From assembly GCA_023212725.1 (NCBI GenBank), contig JALBYF010000022.1, forward strand, positions 124,001-188,000: 64,000 bases of DNA. Reading direction: 5' to 3'. The notes below the pieces were generated by a model. That model did not search any database. It was not told the origin of the DNA and worked only from the letters and a program-made list of their open reading frames with translations. This document shows, one piece after another, positions 9,195 to 17,885 of the stretch. How positions within the stretch are numbered: position 1 is the stretch's first letter; every line of letters starts with the position of its first letter. Position numbers and translations under genes: made by a program. This DNA is from Tranzscheliella williamsii. Its lineage: Eukaryota > Basidiomycota > Ustilaginomycetes > Ustilaginales > Ustilaginaceae.

Positions 9195-11390
9195 CTAGTG
9201 TACAGAAGGGTGAGTGTCGTCGCCTGGGCCTGCGGTGCCTCTGCCTCTTGTCTCGATGGGCAAGAGCGCCATGGCCAGGGCTACGGCGAGGAGCGCTACG
9301 GCTGCTACGTAGAGGGGCAAGATGGCGGCGAGGGAGAAGGCCCAGCCAGCGGTGATGGGGGCGAGGATGCCGGCGACCCTGCTGATGGCGGATGCGGTGC
9401 CGCAGGCTGTGCCGCGGATCTTGGGGGCCATGACTTCGGGCGTGTACCCGTAGATGGCGGCGTAGGAGATGGAGCTGGTGATCGAGACGAGCGTCAAGCT
9501 GCTGCGCCAGAAGGTCATTGAGAAGAGCAGAACCGCGCCGGCCATGAGCACGGTCGAGCCGGCCATGGTTCCGATCCGCCCTAGCCGCGTCTCGACCATG
9601 TACGCCGAGATCAGGCTGCCGGGCAACGACGAGAGCGAGTAGACCAGAATATCCATCATCGCCTGCCGCGTCGTTTCGTCCGAGGGCGCTGCCGCAGGAG
9701 CAAGCGAACCAGCGCCAGCATCAGCCCCCGACCCGTAGCGCTCCTCCAACAGCTTGGGAAGCAGCACGTTGAAAGTCGTGTATCCGAACGACATACCGCC
9801 CCATATGATCCAAACCAAAATAGTCGTCCGCTTCCATTCGGGAGCAAACAGCTCTGCATAGCGGAAGACGAGGTCAGCCGCGCTCGCATGCCACGTCTTG
9901 GGCAGCCAGGACAGCGGGGCTGGAAGCGGTACCGCTGGCTGTCCTCCCCGGCCTTCCAGGTCATCGCCTTGTTCCTCGGTCACATTCGCGACGCTGCCGA
10001 GCCGAGATTGGCCCCCGACGTCGGCCGGGCGGCCGTCATGGCCGAGTAGAGGCTGCCGGCTTTGATCGTGAACGTTGAGATCACCGTGATCATCGTGCTC
10101 GTCGTCGTGACTATCTTGACTGTCCTCGGGTCTCGTCGTCTGACGACCTTGCCACGCTTTGGTCGGAATCTCTGCGCGGCCGTCTGAAGTGCTACGGTAC
10201 TTGTACACCTCGTGGTCGGAAGGCGTCCTGCTACCTAAAGTGGAGTGCTCGGCAGAGTCCCCCGCTGCGGCCGCTGGCGCGGGGGAATTGGGATTGCTGG
10301 ATTCTCCATCGCAGACATCCTGTATCCTTAGATTGATGGTCTCCCCGCCATTGAAGCGCTGGATTTTCTGTAGTATGTCTCGGGCTTCCCGCGGTCGACC
10401 CGAATGGACCAGATACTTTGGTGACTCCAACAGACGGAAGAAGACGACACGGGCTGTGACGAAGCAGATGGTGACGATGGCGAGGCAGCCCAGGAGATAG
10501 CGCCAGCCCTCGCCATTGCGAGTAGAGGTCAGCACGACAAGACCCACTAGCGAAGGAACCACTGCTCCTCCTGAAAAAAAGACGGAGAGCGCCGTTACAT
10601 AGTTGTGATTCCGCACGGGTAGATTCTCGACCAGATTCGACGAGTCGGTTGGCATGCTCCCGCCAACGCCGGTGCCAACCGCAAAGAGGAGGAGACACAA
10701 GATCCCAAATGAGGGTGCAAACGCCGAGAGCGTTCCAAAGACTGCCGTGATCATCAAAGTGATGTTGAAAGCTGCTCTCCGCCCATAAGTGTCAGAAATC
10801 GTGCCCCAGGCGATGGACCCGACGAACATGCCCACAAAGATGGAGGAGCTTGCCAGGCCCACCGTGCTGTTGCTGAGCGAAAAGTAACGCTGGATGTGAG
10901 GCAGGATGATGGCGATGGCCTGGATCCACATGTTGTCAGCAGCCCATCCCAGCCCCGACAGGATGAGAACGCACCATTGGTACCGTCCCATGCCGATCCG
11001 GTCCATTGTGCGGTCGAGCGGAGTCGATCCTACGGCTGTTGCCCGCCAGTCTCCTCCATCCGATGGACCTTGTCGACCGTCTGCGCGATACACCAAAGAG
11101 GGCAGAAAGAGCGAGCGCGTTGATGCGATCCGGTCGACCAGTGGCGGACGCCGAAACTGGTCATAGCTGCTGCGCGCCGACCTTCCCAAGGTTTGGGTGG
11201 TATAATGGCGTGAGAAAGGAGGCGCATGTAGCAAGGCATCTCTGTCTCTGATGCTTGAGGGCAGTATGGGCTGTGTCGGGACGTCCGGTTGGTCCCGATC
11301 ATGGTGCTGGTCAAGTGCACCTCCCGTCCAGTCGGTATGTCCGCCGTCGGCACCGTTCCAGAATCCGCTTCGCTCAGGCAGAGACGACAT
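9195..11390 (-). CDS. Major facilitator superfamily transporter (SV2/sugar-porter-like)
   Basis: This is a 12-helix MFS permease of 731 residues, probably at the plasma or vacuolar membrane; the substrate is unknown. About 130 hydrophilic residues precede the first helix (YQWCVLILSGLGWAADNMW). The first half ends with LLESPKYLVHSGRPREARD, the ESPRYL-type motif of sugar porters and SV2-like carriers. A long acidic and His-rich loop of roughly 150 residues separates the halves. The second half starts near WKRTTILVWIIWGGMSFGY and ends ALLPIETRGR, echoing the PETRG motif after helix 12. The ATG at 11388-11390 is the first in frame. Intronless. The 3' end lies about 250 bases from HSP12, in convergent arrangement. 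A carboxylate or phosphate substrate is equally possible. Confidence 0.85.
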   Translation of the reverse strand: MSSLPERSGFWNGADGGHTDWTGGALDQHHDRDQPDVPTQPILPSSIRDRDALLHAPPFSRHYTTQTLGRSARSSYDQFRRPPLVDRIASTRSLFLPSLVYRADGRQGPSDGGDWRATAVGSTPLDRTMDRIGMGRYQWCVLILSGLGWAADNMWIQAIAIILPHIQRYFSLSNSTVGLASSSIFVGMFVGSIAWGTISDTYGRRAAFNITLMITAVFGTLSAFAPSFGILCLLLFAVGTGVGGSMPTDSSNLVENLPVRNHNYVTALSVFFSGGAVVPSLVGLVVLTSTRNGEGWRYLLGCLAIVTICFVTARVVFFRLLESPKYLVHSGRPREARDILQKIQRFNGGETINLRIQDVCDGESSNPNSPAPAAAAGDSAEHSTLGSRTPSDHEVYKYRSTSDGRAEIPTKAWQGRQTTRPEDSQDSHDDEHDDHGDLNVHDQSRQPLLGHDGRPADVGGQSRLGSVANVTEEQGDDLEGRGGQPAVPLPAPLSWLPKTWHASAADLVFRYAELFAPEWKRTTILVWIIWGGMSFGYTTFNVLLPKLLEERYGSGADAGAGSLAPAAAPSDETTRQAMMDILVYSLSSLPGSLISAYMVETRLGRIGTMAGSTVLMAGAVLLFSMTFWRSSLTLVSITSSISYAAIYGYTPEVMAPKIRGTACGTASAISRVAGILAPITAGWAFSLAAILPLYVAAVALLAVALAMALLPIETRGRGTAGPGDDTHPSVH

Positions 11391-11852
11391 AGGACTAAAG
11401 ATACCGCTCGGCCAACCGTTCGAGGCTGTTTCACAGACACTGCACCGGCGGGAGGAGACTTTGTTCCCACGACCTTTTCATCAAGCTTTCGTGGCGTATG
11501 TGATGAGAGAAATGTAATTTGTGTTTTTTGATCGTGGTAGAGGTGCTAAGTAAGTGGGGAAGGTGCACTTGCAAAAGTCACGATATGTTTTCGGAACGGG
11601 TCCGAGCGTACAGGTACCCGCCGAAGCCTATTTGTGAATCTTCCGCCAAAGAAAGGCCTTGGAGCCGCGCTATGCATACCATTCTCCACGACCTGCCATC
11701 ACAAGCGTCAGTTCCAAGTGATTCCAAGCGTTCAGTCGGACTAAGCGACTAAGCCTCCTGCTTTGAACTTGAATTGTTGCGCAGCTGGCATCAATATGTC
11801 ATTGCCATAGCTTGTGACTGAAGGTCGCGATCCTGTTCGCCACTGCAAGACG
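11391..11852. other. Divergent promoter between the MFS gene and ELL
   Basis: About 460 bases hold both promoters. I see no clear TATA box and no coding frame. Confidence 0.5.
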
Positions 11853-14800
11853 ATGTCGCTGCATCCGGACTCAGTCTATCGTGTTGACCTTGGTCGCTCT
11901 AATGAGGCATCAGCCAGGACTGAGTCCGGCAGGGCATCCGTTCCTCCTCATCCACCAAGGATCCTCCAGATCCGGCTAACGGAGCATGCCGTCAACGAGC
12001 TAGCCAAGGTGTATGCTCAGGGCGTTCCTCCCAAGTCTGGTCTTGTCCGTGTCGATGTGGATTCGTCCGAACCAGCCCTAGTCATTGCAAATACGTCGTT
12101 CGCATTGCAGGCTCCGCTTCATGCTTCAAGCGCCGACACCAGTCAAACAGCATCTTCGTCGTCGGCATCAATGCTAACATCGACGTCAGGGTCGGCTCCG
12201 TGCGAACTGTTTCGTCTGACAGACGATGAGAAGACATTGGTGCGGGTGGGTGCAATAGCCTCCAAGCTGTCCGTAAAGCCAGCACGCGATGTTTCTGCTG
12301 TAGCGCAACGCTTGAAGCAACAGAAGGACGAGGTCGAGCAGAGGAAAGAAGAACGCAAAAGAGCCCTTATCGAAGGCGCATCCATCGCTCCGGCCAGCAA
12401 GGCCGGCAGTTCGAAGCGAGCCGTCTCGTCAAGCAGATCAGCCTCTTCGCTGGCCATTCAAAACAAGAACCTAGCCGGCGCAAAGGGAGCAACAAACAGC
12501 TCCGGAGCGGCCTCACCGCTGTCTAGGTCGGCAAGCCTAAATAAGCTATCTGCGGGAAGAGACCATGGGGCGCCAAGATCGACAAGGGACAATGCGGAAC
12601 AATCACCAGGATCTCGTGAAGTCTCCTTGTCGGCTTCTCCCAGGCTGATCGGATTGCCACATAGCCAGGACACCACAGCAGGGAGATCTGGCAGATCCCT
12701 TACCAGCTCCCCCGATGCTCGGTCCTCTCAAATCCGGCATCTAACACGAACCGCAAATGGAGACAGGTTAGAGAGCCCTCTAGCGAGCAAAGGAAATGAA
12801 GACCGGGCAGTGCGCCATGGTGAATCTGCACGAAAAGTAATGAAACCGGCGGGAAGTCAGGAAGCGGAGTATCTGTCTCGCCACTCTTCCCCAGCCGTAG
12901 CTATCCCCGCTCCGGCTCTACACGGTCCCAACCTCGCGTCTCCACAGATTGCAGACGCAGACTTACGATCAGCGGCACCTACATCATCATTAGCTAAGAA
13001 AGCCAGTAAGCTGACCACCCGTCAAAGATTATCCAAAGCGGCCAAAGCAGGTGGTAGCCGCTTGATAGCCGAGACGGAGCGGCGTATCGCGTCACCCTCA
13101 GTAACAAGTAGTAGCAAAACTACAGTGCCGGCCGTACCCACTCAGCCTCTCACAGATACACCATCGACCTTAGCGTCGCAGCGCCCATCTTTCAAGAATT
13201 TCGCTGCTTCCGAGAATGGGAAGAAGTCAACGATTCAAAGAGACTCATCAATCAGCGGAACTAAGAGCACAACGGCAGGGGATTCCTCAGTGACGCCACA
13301 CATTCAAGCCTCTTGCGCAAGCACACTGCCGGTCGAATCAGCCTCGCCTCAGCTCACGTTGTCTGAAGCATCACCCTCCTCAGCGATAAGGAGTCGTGCA
13401 CTCCATTCAGACACAGCTGCTGCTTCACCGCGCGCCTCTGCGTTTCATGGCAATGGTGAGGGGAGCTCGACCAGATCTACGGGAGCAGCCTTGCGCGACA
13501 AAGCTCTGACCGGCAAAGCGATGAAGCCGTTCATTAAGCCGTCAGCCGTACCTGTACAGGTTATGACACTGCAGAGAAAGCGAGTCAGTCCGACGCGGAA
13601 CGATCTGGAAACATTGCCCAAGAGCAAGGGCGACCGGCCTGCTGTCGCCATGCTCCATAGTTCGAGCCACACAGCCCCTCTCGACAGGAAGTCTACCACC
13701 CAGCAGTATGCGGCCAATGAGACTAAGCGGCATCTTCCTCAATCTGAAATTGGAGACCGCAAGCGGCGCAGAACGAACGATTTTGTTGCTTCCATGTCTG
13801 ACTCTACGCCAGGGCCTAGGGTTGCTAGCCTGCAGCGGTCAAGGTCTCGTAGCCCTTCTGCCACGGCAGGATCACGTAGAGAGCGTGACAGAGGATCTGA
13901 AAATAAACCTCACCCTCGAGCCGCAGACAGGCTCCCAGATACAGAGGAAGTCGCCGACTCTCGTCCAGTACACTCGCGCCCTTCTTCCACTGGACGAAAC
14001 CCGCAGATGTCATCGACTTTAAACTATGATGAGGTCACCGGTCCGAGACCGGTTGGGCACACGCTTGAAACCAACGGTGACCATGTAGACTCAGCTTTGA
14101 AAACGGTCAAAGGTGTAGGTCCAGGAGCAACACACTGGTCCGAGCCCTGGCTCGATGTGCGTTCACGATCCGACTGGCACAAACTCGCTCAACGCTTTGC
14201 CAAGACGCAAGAGGAGTATCTCATGTCACGAAGCAGATTGGACGAGGAGAGCGCGCGACTAGATCGAGAACTCACGATGGCATCTACTGAAGAGGAGAAC
14301 AGGAGTCTGCATGGGCACACAGGGCTTCCAGATGGCCAAAGCCTGCTCTTTTCGCCTCATGGTGCGCGACAAGCTGCGGAGGATGCCGAGCCGAATTCTG
14401 CCCACGATCCCACCCGTACGAGTGCTATTAGCAAAGCCGACCCGAACCAGGCGAGGACAAGAAGTGGCTTGCGATCAGCCACAAAAATCGCAGAGGCGAA
14501 AGAAGCACGGAATGATACTGCTGACGATTCGCCGGAAGAGGGCGAGATGCGCTCTGACGAGGATGAGCAGACAGAAACGCGCAGAAGCACGTCAATGCTC
14601 GGTGATGGGGAGCACAAGCCCCTTGCGGACTCAAGCCACGACCACGTTCAACGTGTCATGGGGCGAAGCGAATCGCCGGACAATCTGGTGTGGAGACCTT
14701 CAACGATCGGTCCGAACCTGGGTGGGTCCAATGTGCACCGGCATCAACACGTACCCCCGCCTCTGACGTATACAGAGCTGACTGCCAGAGTTGCTCAGCT

Positions 14801-14885
14801 TAACGAGCTGCACGGTAGCCTGACTCGGATGCATCGCGTTCTCAGCGAATTCAAGGACAAAAGTCGAGGGATGGCAGCCACTTGA
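11853..14885 (+). CDS. Probable ELL-type RNA polymerase II elongation factor
   Basis: ELL proteins suppress transient pausing of RNA polymerase II in the nucleus. The protein is 1,010 residues. Residues about 35-165 resemble the ELL N-terminal domain: LQIRLTEHAVNELAKVY, then a short beta-rich stretch, then LVRVGAIASKLSVKPARDV and VAQRLKQQKDEVEQRKEERK, matching the order LTD...LGSI..KI..., then a charged helix. The middle 650 residues are Ser/Ala/Arg-rich, low in hydrophobics and probably disordered, with basic patches. The C-terminal part has WLDVRSRSDWHKLAQRF and then AQLNELHGSLTRMHRVLSEF, similar in layout to the occludin/ELL C-terminal helical domain. The frame is open upstream to a GTG, but the ATG at 11853 is the first. 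The assignment is by eye and moderate; another coiled-coil nuclear protein is the alternative. Confidence 0.6.
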   Translation: MSLHPDSVYRVDLGRSNEASARTESGRASVPPHPPRILQIRLTEHAVNELAKVYAQGVPPKSGLVRVDVDSSEPALVIANTSFALQAPLHASSADTSQTASSSSASMLTSTSGSAPCELFRLTDDEKTLVRVGAIASKLSVKPARDVSAVAQRLKQQKDEVEQRKEERKRALIEGASIAPASKAGSSKRAVSSSRSASSLAIQNKNLAGAKGATNSSGAASPLSRSASLNKLSAGRDHGAPRSTRDNAEQSPGSREVSLSASPRLIGLPHSQDTTAGRSGRSLTSSPDARSSQIRHLTRTANGDRLESPLASKGNEDRAVRHGESARKVMKPAGSQEAEYLSRHSSPAVAIPAPALHGPNLASPQIADADLRSAAPTSSLAKKASKLTTRQRLSKAAKAGGSRLIAETERRIASPSVTSSSKTTVPAVPTQPLTDTPSTLASQRPSFKNFAASENGKKSTIQRDSSISGTKSTTAGDSSVTPHIQASCASTLPVESASPQLTLSEASPSSAIRSRALHSDTAAASPRASAFHGNGEGSSTRSTGAALRDKALTGKAMKPFIKPSAVPVQVMTLQRKRVSPTRNDLETLPKSKGDRPAVAMLHSSSHTAPLDRKSTTQQYAANETKRHLPQSEIGDRKRRRTNDFVASMSDSTPGPRVASLQRSRSRSPSATAGSRRERDRGSENKPHPRAADRLPDTEEVADSRPVHSRPSSTGRNPQMSSTLNYDEVTGPRPVGHTLETNGDHVDSALKTVKGVGPGATHWSEPWLDVRSRSDWHKLAQRFAKTQEEYLMSRSRLDEESARLDRELTMASTEEENRSLHGHTGLPDGQSLLFSPHGARQAAEDAEPNSAHDPTRTSAISKADPNQARTRSGLRSATKIAEAKEARNDTADDSPEEGEMRSDEDEQTETRRSTSMLGDGEHKPLADSSHDHVQRVMGRSESPDNLVWRPSTIGPNLGGSNVHRHQHVPPPLTYTELTARVAQLNELHGSLTRMHRVLSEFKDKSRGMAAT

Positions 14886-15013
14886 TGTCGTCACAGTCGA
14901 ACACTTCGTAGTCGCTCGACGGCCTATGTACAGTTAGACGAGATGCCTTTGACACCTCTGTCGCAGCTGATTAACGGTAGGCTGTGGTCGCTTGTATGGC
15001 TTTATGGACGGGT

Positions 15014-15820
15014 TCATACATGAGAAGACTGCTTCAGAGCCTTTTTACGTCCCATTTCTTCGACCATATCGGCGATGTCCACACGGTCGTCGCTGTCGGT
15101 TCCTCTCAAGCCGTCGACAACGCCACGGCGGTCGGCTGGTGAGGATTCTTGCGACATCTTGAACTTGCCGCCTATGCGCGTGATCTGGATCTCAATACCG
15201 ATGATCGCTTTTTGCAGCAGGCTGATATACCTTTCGGGCGCGTCTGACACCTTCCAGGCGACAGAGTCCTGCGGATCTGCGCCAGAGCGTGCCCGGGAGA
15301 AGCGTGCTTCCTGCTCGTTGGTAAGCTGCTCGATCTGGTCTCGCAAGAAGGCTGATGTGGCCGTAATGGAGGAGTCGTGATGTACTTGGACCTTGCCATA
15401 AACATGGACCTCCGCGTAGTTCCACGTAGGCACTACCTTGCCGGTGGCCGGTTTCGTTTCTACGTAAAACTTTGGTGTGATATAGCCAGCTGCGTTGGAA
15501 GGGTGCGAGAAGAGCACCAACACTTCTTCCTCCTCCACGTCATCCTCCGTCGATGCGGCGCGGGACCTAGCGTACTCGACCAAGGCTTTCGCCTGAGGGT
15601 TGTTGCGTGCCAAATGGCACTTCAGCGTTCCCTGGTCCGGATCCGAATCCACATCGTCCGCCGCTGATGGCGGGGAGAAGGTGAAGGGTATGCGGGACGA
15701 CTGGATTTTTGGTTGTCCAGCCAACGGGATAGCGGTGGTTAGAACGGCCAGCGGGAAGGTCTCGATGAAGGTGTGCAGCTCTTCCACCTCGGTGGCCGTG
15801 TGTTCCGTTCGCAGATACAT
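15014..15820 (-). CDS. PaiB-like FMN-binding protein
   Basis: The 268-residue protein matches the PaiB/FMN-binding split-barrel family, named from a Bacillus negative regulator of sporulation and protease genes. Family landmarks are the N-terminal MYLRTEHTATEVEELHTFIE, the strand FPLAVLTTAIPL, LKCHLARNNPQAKAL, the central VLFSHPSNAAGYITPKFY, and TWNYAEVHVYGKVQVHHD, followed by KAIIGIEIQITRIGGKFKMS. In fungi these proteins are usually predicted to be cytosolic flavin-binding proteins without a proven transcriptional role. The start ATG at 15818-15820 fits the conserved MY. It ends 128 bases from the end of the ELL gene, convergent. A bacterial origin of the family in fungi is possible, but base composition here does not stand out. 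Confidence 0.85.
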   Translation of the reverse strand: MYLRTEHTATEVEELHTFIETFPLAVLTTAIPLAGQPKIQSSRIPFTFSPPSAADDVDSDPDQGTLKCHLARNNPQAKALVEYARSRAASTEDDVEEEEVLVLFSHPSNAAGYITPKFYVETKPATGKVVPTWNYAEVHVYGKVQVHHDSSITATSAFLRDQIEQLTNEQEARFSRARSGADPQDSVAWKVSDAPERYISLLQKAIIGIEIQITRIGGKFKMSQESSPADRRGVVDGLRGTDSDDRVDIADMVEEMGRKKALKQSSHV

Positions 15821-16613
15821 CGTAAGTGCCCCTGATGATCAGACGGACAAAGACCGGCCAGGAGGATGCTGATGGGCTTGCAGATAGGAAGAAGCTCGAC
15901 GAGGGCTGAACAATCGATCACGAATGCTCCACGGACATAAACGAGTCTTCGCGAAGGCCTCCACAACTACCGCTTCCCGTTGTCTAGGTCAGAAGATACG
16001 AAGGCATGGAAGGCAGATGTAGTTTTTCTTCGACGGCTCCATCACAACTCGGTATTACCAGCGGCTGCGCTGCTCCTGGCATGACGTTTTGTCAGGTGCT
16101 CGAAACGTCCGTGGCTAGGACAAAGACAAGGGCTGGGGCGGATCTCCGCGGCTTTCAACCTGCAGATTAACAATCTCGAGACCGCCCACAGACCCTTGTT
16201 TGAAGGAGCGCCAAAAGTGGAGGAATCACAAGGGCAAGCTAGTTGGCACCAGCGTAACGACTCAACGATGGCTGAAGTACGTGGGGAAGTCGTGCGAATG
16301 CCAAAAGTAGGCCAGTACCTTCATTCCCATGGACTTCCGAAGGTGATAGGTGGCATGCTTGTAAATCCTCCACACGAAACCTCCGCTCACCTTCCCATGG
16401 AGCTCGTGTGGGTGTGGGATATGGCGGTGAGACGTTTGCTCTACACCTAGACCATGCCATCATCACGAAGCTCGCAGGGATATAAGAGCAGCTGGTTGGC
16501 GGTCGAAGAAATGTCCTTATAATACCACTCCATCATACCAGAAGCAAAGTCACCGGCATCGCCCGTCGGGATTGCACGTCGTCACATATCTACTAGTCTC
16601 AACAGTCTCGAGG
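15821..16613. other. Divergent promoter region between the PaiB-like and NmrA-like genes
   Basis: About 790 bases without a credible gene. It holds a TATA box for the NmrA-like gene at 16481-16488; nothing similar was seen for the PaiB-like gene. Confidence 0.55.
16481..16488 (+). promoter_or_regulatory. TATA box of the NmrA-like gene
   Basis: TATAAGAG lies 125 bases upstream of the ATG at 16614. Motif and spacing are the only evidence. Confidence 0.5.
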
Positions 16614-17582
16614 ATGTCAGGACCAGCCCAAATCAGCTTGTTCCCCGCTACAGCTAGGAGCGCGGTCAAAATCGTCGAGCTGCTCTCTCAGCAGCACCCC
16701 CACATCCACTTGCGATTGGCGGCACGAGACCCTACCAAGCTTTCTTCAGCGGTGAATGTGACTGTCTCGCCTACACCGCTCGACATTTTCTCTGTTGCTG
16801 CAGTGCAAGAAGCTCTCGAGGGCAGTGATGCAGCGTACATTCTCAACCCTCCTGTAAGGGCTCCTGACGACCCGCTCGACTTCGCAGCACGCTGGATCGA
16901 TGTCGTGATCAAGGCAGCCAATGCCTCGAGCACGCTCAAGAAGATCGTCTTCCTGTCTTCCATCGGCGCCGATCAGCCAACGGGAACGGGTCCAATCGTG
17001 ACTGTCTATATTGCCGAGCAGGCGTTGCTTGAGAAACTGCGACCGGACATCGAGCTGGTGGCGCTTCGACCTTCGTACTTTGTAGAGAACATGCAAAGAG
17101 TTCTTGGGCTGGCTCTCAACCCTCCGCACATCGCCCCGTCCATGCTGCTGCCTCTGGACCGGCCGCACAATATGGCGGATAAGACAGCCATCGCCACCAA
17201 GGCGGTCAAGTACCTCACCCAGCCCTTCACCGACGCTACCGCTTCGCAGGCTAGACTCGTGGCCGTCGAGCTGCTTACCCCCGCGAAGAGCGCTGTTGAG
17301 ATCGCCGCCATTCTGTCAGACATCGCTGGCCAGAAGGTGCAGCCCGTCCCCGTGCCCGAGGAGAAATGGAAGGAAACCATACTCGGCGCAGGCCTCACCG
17401 AGCCAGATGCCGATAGGTACGTCGAGTTGCTCCACGCCTATGCTACAAACCACATCCGATTCGCGAACCGCGAGGACGTGGAGCAACAGGCAAAGAAACG
17501 CATCCGCGTCGTCGTGGAGCCTACCGACCTCGACTACCGCGCAGCTCTGGGAGACTTGGCCAAGAACATCACAGGCGCATAA
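16614..17582 (+). CDS. NmrA-family NAD(P)-binding protein
   Basis: This 322-residue protein belongs to the NmrA-like/atypical short-chain dehydrogenase group, which includes redox sensors and ergot-pathway dehydrogenases. The Rossmann core is recognisable from SDAAYILNPPVRAPDDP, LKKIVFLSSIGADQPTGTG and ELVALRPSYFVENMQ, and the C-terminal half has PAKSAVEIAAILSDIAGQKV and PVPEEKWKETILGAGL, as in NmrA proteins. Oddly, the N-terminus reads MSGPAQISLFPATARSAVK where a GxxGxxG dinucleotide loop is expected, so the glycines are missing. Either cofactor binding is changed or the true N-terminus differs. The frame is open upstream to a TTG, but the ATG at 16614 is the first. The exact substrate cannot be stated. 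Confidence 0.8.
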   Translation: MSGPAQISLFPATARSAVKIVELLSQQHPHIHLRLAARDPTKLSSAVNVTVSPTPLDIFSVAAVQEALEGSDAAYILNPPVRAPDDPLDFAARWIDVVIKAANASSTLKKIVFLSSIGADQPTGTGPIVTVYIAEQALLEKLRPDIELVALRPSYFVENMQRVLGLALNPPHIAPSMLLPLDRPHNMADKTAIATKAVKYLTQPFTDATASQARLVAVELLTPAKSAVEIAAILSDIAGQKVQPVPVPEEKWKETILGAGLTEPDADRYVELLHAYATNHIRFANREDVEQQAKKRIRVVVEPTDLDYRAALGDLAKNITGA

Positions 17583-17885
17583 GTGCCTATGCGCTACGCT
17601 GCTCTTCCGCGCCCACTAACTGCGCAATCTTCCCTCAAGACTTATGCATGTTCTCATGCCATGTATAGCCGCCGTCCTCTTGAGTGCAACATAGTTCTCC
17701 CACAACCTGTCATGCCGCCGTGCACGTACCGTCTGCGCTGTGTGTGCCACCATCACTTGTGTGCCGTAGAGGGCCTAGGCTCAAACACGCGCCGGTGTGG
17801 CCCATCAGGAGACTCAGTGCCGGTCGAGGAAAAATGTACAAGGAGGTTCGTGTCGCGCGGCCAGATCCAGCAGTAGCATAGCTGT
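17583..17885. other. Convergent 3' region between the NmrA-like and glycosidase genes
   Basis: About 300 bases shared by the two 3' ends. Nothing further was recognised. Confidence 0.5.
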
